A DNA stretch of 64,000 nt from Gammaproteobacteria bacterium (GTDB taxonomy: Bacteria > Pseudomonadota > Gammaproteobacteria > Pseudomonadales > Pseudohongiellaceae): positions 186,001-250,000 of the forward strand of contig PALV01000011.1 in the NCBI GenBank assembly GCA_002706685.1. The letters run 5' to 3'. Positions 7,236 to 15,310 of this stretch are shown here, piece by piece; position 1 is the stretch's first letter; every line of letters starts with the position of its first letter. The notes beneath the pieces are model-generated. The model did no database searches, had not been told where the DNA came from, and saw only the letters and a list, made by a program, of their open reading frames with translations. Made by a program: the position numbers and the translations under genes.

Positions 7236-9767
7236 TCAGAAGTTGGCGCGGATGCCGGCCATGTAGTGACGGCCGTAACGTTCCACCTGGTTAGGTGTGC
7301 GTTCGGTCTGCACGTAGCGGACATCAACGGCGTCGTTCAGGTTGTTGGCGTTCAGGTAGAGTGACAGATCGGCGCCCAGTGTCTGCCAGGGCAGATCGTA
7401 CTTGACGTTGAAGTCCAGTCGCTTCTGCGCGGCCCAGTACTCTGCAAACGCATCGTTTTCGGTGGTGGACATCCAGTCGTCGCGGAACTGGTAGTTCAGG
7501 CGCACAGACAGTCTTGATGTCTCGTAGTAGATCGACGTGTTGTAGATCAGGTCCGAAGTACCAGGCAGGCTGAAGTCGATATTGCGCTGTGTGGTGAATT
7601 CGCTGTCCAGGATGGTGACGTTGGCGTTGAAACCCAGGCCATCAAGGACACCTGGCGCGAAGTCTGACAGTTGTGCAATCAGGTTGAACTCAATGCCGCT
7701 CAGGCTGCCATCGCGGCCATTGATGAAACCGGTGTAGCTCCAGTTTTGACCTTCGGCGCCCGGTACGTAGATGCCGCCATCAATGGTGGCGCTGTCAGCG
7801 TAGATGACATTGTCGATGCTGCGATGGAAAGCACCGGCGCTGATCAGGCTGGCATCACCGTAGTACCACTCCAGTGAGGCATCCAGACCCATGGCTTCTT
7901 CAGGCTTCAGGCTGGGATTGCCGCCGCTGACTTCACGATCCACCGGGTTGACCGAGGCAGCCGCACGCCATTCATTGTAGGTGGGTCGGCTGATGGAGGT
8001 GGTGGCCGCCAGGCGCAGTTTCACATCTTCCTGCAGGTCGATATTGACGTGCACGCTGGGCAGCAGATGGTTCAGGGTATCGTCGTAGCTGGCCAGCGGG
8101 CCGGTGCTGCTGTAGTCGGTGCGCTCGGCACGCAGACCCGCAACGACATTGCCCCAACCGAAGTGAGTGGTTGCCATCGCGTAGGCTGCGGTGATGTCTT
8201 CATCAATACTGACCAGCTGGTCCTGCGGCGCGGTCACACTCAGGCCGCCGACAGCGTTGCTCCAGGCAGCCTGCAGCGCGCCATTGTCATAAATGGTGCC
8301 TCCGACCGTGTTGCTCATGTCGGATTCCCACAGACGACCAGTGTTGAAGCTATTGATGTTGACGCCACTGGGGAAGCTGGTCTGCGACAGTGCGGTGCCC
8401 ACGCCGCGTCCTTCACGCTGATCGTGTTCAAAACCCAGTTTGACGGTGGCGTGACGTCCGAACAGGTTGGACTCTGTTTCCGCATCCAGTTTGAATTTGT
8501 CGGCGTCGATGTCGAGGCCTGAGTCGACTATCAGAGCCAGGCTGACCGGATAGCTGATCTGGCCAACATTGATAGGGTTGTTGGTGAACGGGGCCATCAA
8601 CTGGACTTGTGGATCTTTCAGATTGCTCAGGTCATAACTGGCTGCTGCCTGGCCGCCTGCACTCAATGGAATAGGCAGAAACAGCTGATTTTCCGTAGTG
8701 GTGCGGTTCAGACGACCCTCTACAAACCAGTCACCCAAAGTGACATCAGCGCCCAGCGTGTTTGTGAATGCTGAATTTTCGTATGTGCCGTTCTGCAGCA
8801 TCCGACGCGCCAGCACCAGCGGCTGATAACCCGTGGTACCTGGCTCCAATGTGCGTCCGAGGGCGCCCGCCCCGGAATCAAACTCGATCACGTACTGATT
8901 GCGCTCTTCTTCGTCCAGGAATTCGCTGTACAGCGTGGATGCAAAGAAACGGTTCATGCTGTTTTCCGGACGATATTCCACGCGACCACCCCAGGCGGTG
9001 TCCTGGCGACGAACGTTATAGCTGCGGAAATCGATGGAGTTAAGAATGATCTCGTCAGAGGCAGGATCGAGTTGCAGATCAAATTCGCGGTTATCAGTGA
9101 CCTGTTCGCGCACGTTGCGTGAACCAAACACCGAGAAGCCCAGCGTGTCCTGCGACCAGGACATGCGCGCGCTGTAGCGGCTAACGTCACCGCCACCCAG
9201 CGTCTGTTCACCCATGCCGATGTCGGTGGAGGTGGACCAGCCATCGACCTCAAACGGGTTGAAGGACTCGATATTGATATAGCCGGAAACCGCTTCGCCG
9301 GGCATAGCAGGCGTAATCGCCTTGTTGGCTTCGATGGTGCGGGTGATCACAGCCGGGAAGGCATCAAAACGCGGCACGCGGCCGTTTTCGGCGCCGGGGA
9401 TGGTCAGGCCATCAATCGCCAGCGCGGTGTAACGAAACGGTGCGCCGCGGAAGTTAATGTAACGAGCCTGGCCCTGGTCGCGCTCGATGGCCAGGCCTGG
9501 CATGCGGCCCAGTGAGTCGGCCAGGTTCTGGTCCGGGAAACGGCCGATGGTGTCGGCAGAGACAACGTCCAGATAGTTGTCGGCGTTACGCTTCTCTTCG
9601 ATGGCGGCTTTCTGGCTGTCGCGAATTGGACTGGCCACTGTCAGTACTTCGGTAACTTCAGGTGCAGCTTGTTGTGCAAATACGTTATTGGTGGCAAACA
9701 GCGGCGCCATGGCAGCGGCAATATAGATGCCCAGTGCGGCGCGTTTATGCAATCGTGAATGTGTCAT
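7236..9767 (-). CDS. TonB-dependent outer-membrane receptor
   Basis: The 843-residue protein has a signal peptide (cleavage near NNVFAQ). A plug domain follows around residues 55-170 with IGRFPDQNLADSLGRMPG, NFRG and a GYINI end. A long beta-barrel ends in a terminal phenylalanine (GIRANF), as usual for outer-membrane barrels. The pattern fits the subclass of receptors found in Xanthomonas/Caulobacter-like nutrient scavenging loci. Substrates of such receptors are siderophores, sugars or phosphoesters; none is evident here. The adjoining secreted phosphatase suggests a phosphorylated ligand. The 5' region (9768-9934) holds two inverted repeats and a GC-rich hairpin, and the genes just upstream encode a candidate transmembrane regulator. 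Confidence 0.92.
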   Translation of the reverse strand: MTHSRLHKRAALGIYIAAAMAPLFATNNVFAQQAAPEVTEVLTVASPIRDSQKAAIEEKRNADNYLDVVSADTIGRFPDQNLADSLGRMPGLAIERDQGQARYINFRGAPFRYTALAIDGLTIPGAENGRVPRFDAFPAVITRTIEANKAITPAMPGEAVSGYINIESFNPFEVDGWSTSTDIGMGEQTLGGGDVSRYSARMSWSQDTLGFSVFGSRNVREQVTDNREFDLQLDPASDEIILNSIDFRSYNVRRQDTAWGGRVEYRPENSMNRFFASTLYSEFLDEEERNQYVIEFDSGAGALGRTLEPGTTGYQPLVLARRMLQNGTYENSAFTNTLGADVTLGDWFVEGRLNRTTTENQLFLPIPLSAGGQAAASYDLSNLKDPQVQLMAPFTNNPINVGQISYPVSLALIVDSGLDIDADKFKLDAETESNLFGRHATVKLGFEHDQREGRGVGTALSQTSFPSGVNINSFNTGRLWESDMSNTVGGTIYDNGALQAAWSNAVGGLSVTAPQDQLVSIDEDITAAYAMATTHFGWGNVVAGLRAERTDYSSTGPLASYDDTLNHLLPSVHVNIDLQEDVKLRLAATTSISRPTYNEWRAAASVNPVDREVSGGNPSLKPEEAMGLDASLEWYYGDASLISAGAFHRSIDNVIYADSATIDGGIYVPGAEGQNWSYTGFINGRDGSLSGIEFNLIAQLSDFAPGVLDGLGFNANVTILDSEFTTQRNIDFSLPGTSDLIYNTSIYYETSRLSVRLNYQFRDDWMSTTENDAFAEYWAAQKRLDFNVKYDLPWQTLGADLSLYLNANNLNDAVDVRYVQTERTPNQVERYGRHYMAGIRANF

Positions 9768-9792
9768 GGCGGTACTCCAATTGATTCAAAAT

Positions 9793-9809
9793 CCCGGCCG
9801 ATTGCCGGG
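9793..9809 (-). promoter_or_regulatory. GC hairpin in the leader of the TonB receptor gene
   Basis: CCCGGC-CGATT-GCCGGG is a perfect 6-bp stem 26 bases before the receptor ATG, which itself has a GGAG site. It could act on mRNA stability or as a leader structure. Function is not known. Confidence 0.35.
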
Positions 9810-9862
9810 TGGCTTTCGGGGTCACGGCGCATGATGAAAGGCCAATATGACGTAGCCGTGAA

Positions 9863-9896
9863 TTAGAGATTGCCGCGCAGAATGAGATGTCTCTAA
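9863..9896. promoter_or_regulatory. Inverted repeat, candidate operator of the TonB receptor operon
   Basis: TTAGAGA (9863-9869) and TCTCTAA (9890-9896) form a perfect 7-bp inverted repeat with a 20-base spacer, about 100 bases before the receptor start. It is placed where a dimeric regulator could act. No match to a named regulator is claimed. The nearby transmembrane winged-helix protein is an obvious candidate binder, which is inference. Confidence 0.35.
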
Positions 9897-9902
9897 ATTA
9901 GA

Positions 9903-9924
9903 AAGTCATAATAATTAATGACTT
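9903..9924. terminator. AT-rich inverted repeat after the winged-helix gene
   Basis: AAGTCAT-N8-ATGACTT is a perfect 7-bp inverted repeat located 11 bases past the stop codon of the membrane winged-helix gene. On the minus strand it is followed by TTCTAATTTAG. It may be a weak terminator or a second operator for the receptor operon. Confidence 0.35.
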
Positions 9925-9934
9925 ACAGAGAGAG

Positions 9935-11044
9935 TCAGGCCTTGATTTTTTCGGGGTTGCACGCGAGCCGATAGGAATACCGACCCGAGCGCAGGTCACG
10001 TCGGGCCTCAAACAGATAGTGAGCTGCCAGCGCTTCACCCAGTTGCGTAGTTAGCTCGTCTTTGATCTTGTTGCGGTTCTGATCCAGCGTTTTGGCGCGC
10101 AGGCCGTTGTTGCGCAAATCGTTGATGGCTTTCTGGTGACCGTCATGATTTTCCATCATGGTCAGCAGTGATTCGCACTCATCCTGCATCGGACGATCCG
10201 TGGCCGGATTCAGTATCCAGCCCTGATTTTCGCCGCTGCTGCGGGCCCGGGCATACCAGGCGAAATAGAAATAGGGTGTTTTGCTCATGGTGACAGCCAG
10301 CCCGTGGATATGGACGGTGTGCGAGGCATGATCAAACACCATGGCGTCGTCGGCGCGCACAATGGCCAGTGCCAGTTGGCTGCTCCGAATCTGTTCGGCC
10401 GGGTCGTCCCGGTGTTGCAGGCTGATGCGGACGGCCAGGTCCAGCCAGAGAGTCTCTCTTTCCGCCTGTTGTCCATTGGGATGTGACATCAGGCGCTGCA
10501 ACAGTGAGCGTGCTTCGCGGTGACTCATGCCCAGAACCACCAGTTGTGCGAGGCGCAGACGCTGTCGTGAGTCCAGCGGCTCGGGTAACAGGGCGATGCC
10601 GAGCGCTGCCAGCAGAGCTATCAGGGAATTGACGGCAATCAGTCGGCCCGGCTGTAAATCACAACTCATGTCGAAATGCGCATACTGCGGAGAGCTGCTG
10701 CGCTGCCAGGGTATGGTCAGGGCCCGATTTGTTGGCTGTATTGGTGACTGATCAATGGCCAGTAGATCCAGGCTGCATGTCTGCACAAACCCGAGACGGC
10801 TGGTAACAGGTACATTGGCAAGGTCTGCGTCCATCAGCTGGTTGATGGTGGCGGCGATACCGTCGTCAATCACGCTGTATCGCAGTGCTTCGTCGAGACG
10901 TTCGGGAATGGTCTGCAACAACTGCTCCCGAATCTGCGATCGGGCGCTGAGCAGGGAGGTTGTGGCGCTTAGCAGACTCAGGGCTGTGAGCAGAATCAGC
11001 GCAATTAACACAAGCTTGATGTAGCGGACCGGCAGATTCAGCAT
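9935..11044 (-). CDS. Unknown transmembrane protein with probable C-terminal winged-helix domain
   Basis: I do not recognise a named family. Residues about 10-33 form one membrane segment (VLIALILLTALSLLSA) and about 133-153 a second (LIAVNSLIALLAALGIALL). A roughly 100-residue loop between them holds two cysteines and is predicted to be periplasmic. The cytoplasmic part ends in a region with MVFDHASHTVHIHGLAVTMS followed by helices, then RNKIKDELTTQLGEALAAHY and GRYSYRLACNP. That order (beta hairpin, helices, LG-containing helix, wing with RYSYRL) resembles winged-helix domains of transcription regulators and the wHTH tail of some CARF/ring-nuclease proteins. It overlaps the upstream gene by 7 bases, which implies coupled translation, and lies just upstream of the TonB receptor operon. 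A transmembrane one-component regulator is the best guess. Confidence 0.55.
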   Translation of the reverse strand: MLNLPVRYIKLVLIALILLTALSLLSATTSLLSARSQIREQLLQTIPERLDEALRYSVIDDGIAATINQLMDADLANVPVTSRLGFVQTCSLDLLAIDQSPIQPTNRALTIPWQRSSSPQYAHFDMSCDLQPGRLIAVNSLIALLAALGIALLPEPLDSRQRLRLAQLVVLGMSHREARSLLQRLMSHPNGQQAERETLWLDLAVRISLQHRDDPAEQIRSSQLALAIVRADDAMVFDHASHTVHIHGLAVTMSKTPYFYFAWYARARSSGENQGWILNPATDRPMQDECESLLTMMENHDGHQKAINDLRNNGLRAKTLDQNRNKIKDELTTQLGEALAAHYLFEARRDLRSGRYSYRLACNPEKIKA

Positions 11045-11910
11045 GACTCGCTGCTGTCACTGCGATGACTTTCGATGTCCTCCCAGAGCGGCGCCAGCGT
11101 CATCAGGGCGGCGCTGAGCTCACAACGCAACCTGGTATCAGCCAGTTGCTGGCGAACGAAGAAAGTCGCAGCGGTGGCATTGGCGTCCAGCAGGGTCTTG
11201 AACACCGGAGCGGGTGCGGGCAGCGACTGCCCGGCGCTGATCACATCAATCTGCCCCTGATAGAAAGCCTCATACAGAGAGGCGGCGTCACGAAAATAGA
11301 CCAGTGAGGCGGCCTCGTTATTGACCTGGGCCTGGCGCAGGGAGCGCAGCGGCAGCAGGTGATGAGTATGGCTGCTGGGGTCATCCAGCAGGCCTATGCG
11401 CTTGCCACTGAAGTATTCAGCAGTCAGCACCGGTTCGCTGGTCATACTGAGCCAGTACACCGCATAGTGATCGAACTGCAGCAGCGTGTCATAGTAGCTG
11501 TTGAAATCCGGCGACAGGCCGGTCAGGAAATGCTCGCGATTCCAGATGACGTCGTAGTGTTCGTTAAGCAGGTCAGCGGTGGTCAGTTCGGTGCGAGGTT
11601 TCCAGGACACTTCCACCTGAGAAAACTGCTGTTTTACCGTCTCGGACTGGCAAAGGCGCTGGACCAGTTCATCGGCATGGTAGGGCGTGACCAGCAAAAG
11701 CCTCAGCTGTTGTCCTTCTGCGGGTACTGATCCAGAGGGCGATGGCGCAGCAGCCCCGGTCTGGCAGTGAATCTGATAGTAATTCCCCGGGGTCAATGCA
11801 GCGACATCGGGGCGCACCGACCAGATGCTGAGCAGCACGGCACCGCCCACGATCAACAAAATGCTGACGCGCTTGAGGCTGTTGGACCACAGGCCAATCA
11901 TTGCCGACAC
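11038..11910 (-). CDS. Membrane-anchored periplasmic-binding-protein-like protein
   Basis: The 290-residue protein has one N-terminal hydrophobic segment (VSILLIVGGAVLLSIWSV) and then a domain expected in the periplasm. The pattern LRLLLVTPYHADELVQRL, YDVIWNREHFL, GKRIGLLDDPSSHTHHLLP and LYEAFYQGQIDVISAG fits a type 2 periplasmic binding fold such as PhnD/TAXI-like solute sensors. No transporter permease or ATPase gene is next to it, so sensing rather than uptake is likely. Its stop codon overlaps the start of the winged-helix membrane protein (shared ATGCTGA at 11038-11044). A ligand-sensing partner for that protein is the simplest reading, but this is inference. Confidence 0.6.
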   Translation of the reverse strand: MSAMIGLWSNSLKRVSILLIVGGAVLLSIWSVRPDVAALTPGNYYQIHCQTGAAAPSPSGSVPAEGQQLRLLLVTPYHADELVQRLCQSETVKQQFSQVEVSWKPRTELTTADLLNEHYDVIWNREHFLTGLSPDFNSYYDTLLQFDHYAVYWLSMTSEPVLTAEYFSGKRIGLLDDPSSHTHHLLPLRSLRQAQVNNEAASLVYFRDAASLYEAFYQGQIDVISAGQSLPAPAPVFKTLLDANATAATFFVRQQLADTRLRCELSAALMTLAPLWEDIESHRSDSSESC

Positions 11911-12094
11911 AATCCTGAACTTGGGAGACAGGCCCAGTTTAAGTCAGGAATGTTGCAGAAATATTACATCGCCAGGACAGCCACACTGCATGCGGCCAGC
12001 GATTGACCGGCCTGCAAGGATCGACTAGTTTTAAGCGCTAATGATTTTCTGACACGTTACGGCGTCCCGCGCGGACGCGATGGACTGAGAGCTC

Positions 12095-13042
12095 ATGGAC
12101 AAACTGCAGGCACTGAAACAGATGACCACCGTGGTCGCCGACACTGGCGATTTTGCGGGTATCCGGCGTTTTGAACCCGAAGACGCAACCACCAACCCTT
12201 CACTGTTGCTGAATGCTGCCAGGCAGGAGCAATACCGGGAACTGGTGGCTGATGCAATTGCGCATGGTCAGCGCACGGGCGCCAGCAAGGAGGCACAGAT
12301 CGATGCCGCCATGGACAAACTGGCCGTCAATTTCGGGCAGAAAATAACTGAAGCGGTGCCGGGTTATGTATCTACGGAAGCGGACGCCTGCCTGTCCTTT
12401 GATACCGAAGGCACGATACGCAAGGCACACGGACTGCTGGATTTGTATGCCCAGGCTGGCGTTGACACCTCGCGAATCCTGATCAAGATTGCTGCGACCT
12501 GGGAAGGTATTCAGGCCGCCCGGCAACTGGAGCGCGAGGGTATCAAGTGCAACCTGACGCTGCTGTTCGGCTTCAATCAGGCGGTTGCCTGCGCGGATGC
12601 AGGCGTGTTTCTGATTTCTCCCTTTGTGGGGCGCATCCTTGACTGGTACAAGGCCAGCACCGGGCAGGAATACACGGCAGAGACCGACCCTGGCGTGCTG
12701 TCGGTGAAGCGTATCTATCGCTATTACAAAGCCAACGCTTACCAGACGATTGTCATGGGCGCCAGTTTCCGCAATATCGGTGAGATAGAAGCACTGGCTG
12801 GCTGTGACCGTCTGACCATTTCGCCCGCACTGCTGGAACAGCTGCAGGCCGATCAGGGTGAGCTGCCGCGACAGCTCGATCCGCAGCAGGGCAGCGACGA
12901 TCCGCGAGGCAGCCTGACAGAGTCCGCTTTCCGCTGGCAATTGAATGAAGATGCCATGGCCAGCGACAAGCTGTCAGAGGGCATCCGTAAATTTCACGCA
13001 GACTATCTGGCACTGCGCGAGGTACTTAGTCGCTCTGTTTAA
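12095..13042 (+). CDS. tal: Transaldolase
   Basis: The 315-residue protein is full length for the TalB-type family. It has [10 protein letters not shown] near residue 30 and the Schiff-base lysine in [12 protein letters not shown] (Lys about 131). [29 protein letters not shown] and GASFRN follow as expected. It moves a dihydroxyacetone unit between sedoheptulose-7-phosphate and glyceraldehyde-3-phosphate in the cytoplasmic non-oxidative pentose phosphate pathway. It stands alone, with 184 bases upstream in which I see no clear promoter, and is convergent with the epoxide hydrolase gene 20 bases downstream. Confidence 0.95.
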   Translation: MDKLQALKQMTTVVADTGDFAGIRRFEPEDATTNPSLLLNAARQEQYRELVADAIAHGQRTGASKEAQIDAAMDKLAVNFGQKITEAVPGYVSTEADACLSFDTEGTIRKAHGLLDLYAQAGVDTSRILIKIAATWEGIQAARQLEREGIKCNLTLLFGFNQAVACADAGVFLISPFVGRILDWYKASTGQEYTAETDPGVLSVKRIYRYYKANAYQTIVMGASFRNIGEIEALAGCDRLTISPALLEQLQADQGELPRQLDPQQGSDDPRGSLTESAFRWQLNEDAMASDKLSEGIRKFHADYLALREVLSRSV

Positions 13043-13062
13043 CGGTCGGTTAGCATTTGCTG

Positions 13063-14307
13063 CTAAAGACTGCGGAAGAACGCCCGAATATCATCAAGCA
13101 ATAATTCGGGTTCTTCCATGGCGGCAAAGTGCCCACCCCTGGGCATGAGCGTCCAGCTCACAATGTTGTACTGTTCCTCCGCCCAGCGTCTGGGGGTCAG
13201 GTAAATTTCCTTGGGGAATATGGCTCCGGCCGTCGGCACTTCGACATAACCCAGTGGCTCAGCTGCAGGAAAGTTTCGGTTTTCGTAGTAGATCCGCGCC
13301 GAGGAAGTGATGCTGGCGGTGAACCAGTAAATGCTGATATCCGTGAGCATGTCGTCTTTGCTGAATTTCGCGTCGAGGCCATCGACGCTTTGCTGATCAA
13401 TATCGCTCCAGCCGTGGAATTTTTCGACGATCCACGCTGCCAGTCCTGCCGGTGAATCATTCAGTGCAACGCCCAGCGTCTGTGGTTTGGTGCCCTGAAT
13501 CTGCTGATAACCGACTTCATCAGCCATGAAGGTCTGTCGTTCCCGGCGGGCAGTCATTTCCGCTTCTGTTACATCGTCCCGGATGGCAGGGTCTTCCGGA
13601 GGACTGGCCAGCACAAAATTGGAATGCAGGCCCAGCACACGATCGGCAAACTGATGGGCATGAATTCTGTTGATAATGGCTCCCCAGTCTCCGCCCTGCA
13701 GTCCATATTGATCATAGCCCAGCCGTTGCATCAGAGCGGCCAGCATCTGTGCCATACGTTCCGGGTTGAACCCCCGTTCCTGAGGCTCTCCGGAAAATCC
13801 AAATCCGGGCAGGCTGGGCGCGACCACATGAAAGGCGTCTTCGGCATTGCCGCCGTACTGCTGGGGTTCGGTCAGTGGACCAATAATATGGCGAAACTCG
13901 GCAATGGAACCTGGCCAGCCATGGGTAATCATCAGCGGGGTCGCGTCAGGGTTGGATGAGCGCTGATGAATAAAATGAATCGGTAGGCCATCAATGGTGG
14001 TCATGAACTGATCCAGCGTGTTCAGCTGAGCTTCCTGTTCCCGCCAGTCAAACCGGGTTTGCCAGTAATCAATAAGCTCTTTCAGATACTGGGCGTTGGT
14101 GCCATATTCCCAGCCGGTGCCCGGGATCTGCGCCGGCAGCCGGGCATTGGCCAGGCGGTATTGCAGGTCGGCAATCGCCTCGTCAGAGACGTTGATCTCA
14201 AACGGCACGATGGCTGTATCGTCAGCAGGCTGAGCGTGCAGTGTAGTGCAGGCAATGCAGAGGAAAAGGGAATTGATCAGGTGACGCATTGTTCTGGCTG
14301 CGGGCAT
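13063..14307 (-). CDS. Secreted epoxide hydrolase, EHN-type alpha/beta hydrolase
   Basis: The 414-residue protein starts with a signal peptide (cleavage near TTLHAQ). The EHN domain follows, with PFEINVSDEAIADLQYRLANARLP at about residues 35-58, then an alpha/beta-hydrolase core. HGWPGS (129-134) forms the oxyanion region. The nucleophile is the aspartate of LQGGDWGA (about 207), and the likely base is in GGHFAAMEEP near the end. Such enzymes hydrolyse epoxides to diols by an ester intermediate. Export is unusual for a simple detoxifying enzyme. The start at 14307 is favoured by AGAGG 7 bases upstream; another ATG at 14289 would shorten the signal peptide. Confidence 0.85.
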   Translation of the reverse strand: MPAARTMRHLINSLFLCIACTTLHAQPADDTAIVPFEINVSDEAIADLQYRLANARLPAQIPGTGWEYGTNAQYLKELIDYWQTRFDWREQEAQLNTLDQFMTTIDGLPIHFIHQRSSNPDATPLMITHGWPGSIAEFRHIIGPLTEPQQYGGNAEDAFHVVAPSLPGFGFSGEPQERGFNPERMAQMLAALMQRLGYDQYGLQGGDWGAIINRIHAHQFADRVLGLHSNFVLASPPEDPAIRDDVTEAEMTARRERQTFMADEVGYQQIQGTKPQTLGVALNDSPAGLAAWIVEKFHGWSDIDQQSVDGLDAKFSKDDMLTDISIYWFTASITSSARIYYENRNFPAAEPLGYVEVPTAGAIFPKEIYLTPRRWAEEQYNIVSWTLMPRGGHFAAMEEPELLLDDIRAFFRSL

Positions 14308-14514
14308 TTTTATACCTCTGTATTTTTGGTTTTGTAAGGTCTTGCTTGTCGCTCAGCGTAACGCGTTTTGCCCGACTACAGAATCTTCGCAGCGTACACT
14401 GGAAAAATTGCACTCGGGAAAAATTCAAGGAGACACGATAAGGCGCACCGTAAGTTTTGCCGATGCTGCGACACCCGGCAATTTTAGAGAAGAGAAAAAA
14501 CAGGTTTTGGGAAA

Positions 14515-14541
14515 AGAGAGAAGCCGGAACGGCTTCTCTCT
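14515..14541 (-). terminator. Rho-independent terminator of wrbA
   Basis: AGAGAGAAGCC (14515-14525) and GGCTTCTCTCT (14531-14541) form a perfect 11-bp stem with a 5-base loop. On the minus strand it is followed by TTTTCCC and lies 40 bases past the wrbA stop codon. Confidence 0.75.
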
Positions 14542-14581
14542 GTTGCTGCTATGTCCACTCAGCGGGCGCTGAGTGAAGTCC

Positions 14582-15181
14582 TCAGGCAGTCAATTTAGCG
14601 GCAATTTCTGCGACGCGTTTGCCCTGGTGACGCGCGATGGCCAGTTCACGATCATCTGGCTGGCGCGCGCCGTCGCCGCCGGCCAGAGTAGAGGCACCGT
14701 AAGGCGTGCCGCCGCTGACTTTGGAGATATCGAACATTTCACCAGTAGTATAGCCCAGCGGTACAATCGTCATGCCGTGGTGAGCCAGGGTTGTCCACGT
14801 GGATGTGATAGTCATTTCCTGACCGCCACCTGTCGCTGTCGATGTAAATACACTGCCAACTTTGCCGGCCAGTGCGCCTTTGGCCCACAGACCACCGGTC
14901 TGGTCCAGGAAATTGCGCATTTGCCCGGACATATTGCCGAAGCGGGTTGGTACGCCAAAGATGATGGCATCATAGTCAGCCAGTTCGGTCGGGCTGGCGA
15001 TGTCAGCAGCCTGATCCGTCTTGCCGCCAGCCGCCTTGAACGCCTCTGTCGGCATGGTTTCCGGGACCCGTTTGATGGTAACCTCAATCCCTTCAACGCT
15101 GCCTGCGCCCTGCGCTACAGCGTTAGCCATCGTCTCGATGTGACCGTACATGGAATGGTAAAGCACTAAAACGCGTGTCAT
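14582..15181 (-). CDS. wrbA: NAD(P)H:quinone oxidoreductase WrbA
   Basis: The 199-residue flavodoxin-like protein starts [19 protein letters not shown], the usual WrbA N-terminus with the FMN phosphate-binding loop. [33 protein letters not shown] and [12 protein letters not shown] are diagnostic. It reduces quinones by two electrons with NAD(P)H in the cytoplasm and protects against redox cycling. I chose the ATG at 15181 because AGAGGACAG lies just before it and the length then matches the family. An in-frame ATG at 15220 would add 13 non-conserved residues. A strong terminator follows at 14515-14541. Confidence 0.94.
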   Translation of the reverse strand: MTRVLVLYHSMYGHIETMANAVAQGAGSVEGIEVTIKRVPETMPTEAFKAAGGKTDQAADIASPTELADYDAIIFGVPTRFGNMSGQMRNFLDQTGGLWAKGALAGKVGSVFTSTATGGGQEMTITSTWTTLAHHGMTIVPLGYTTGEMFDISKVSGGTPYGASTLAGGDGARQPDDRELAIARHQGKRVAEIAAKLTA

Positions 15182-15310
15182 GAATCTGTCCTCTTGTGTG
15201 AATTGCGACTGCGACGTCAATAATCAGCATAGCGGGGAAGATTCCGATGAATGGTGCAGTTTTTCTGCGCGATAGATCGAATTTTTTAATGAATTGTTAG
15301 GAGATCACTG

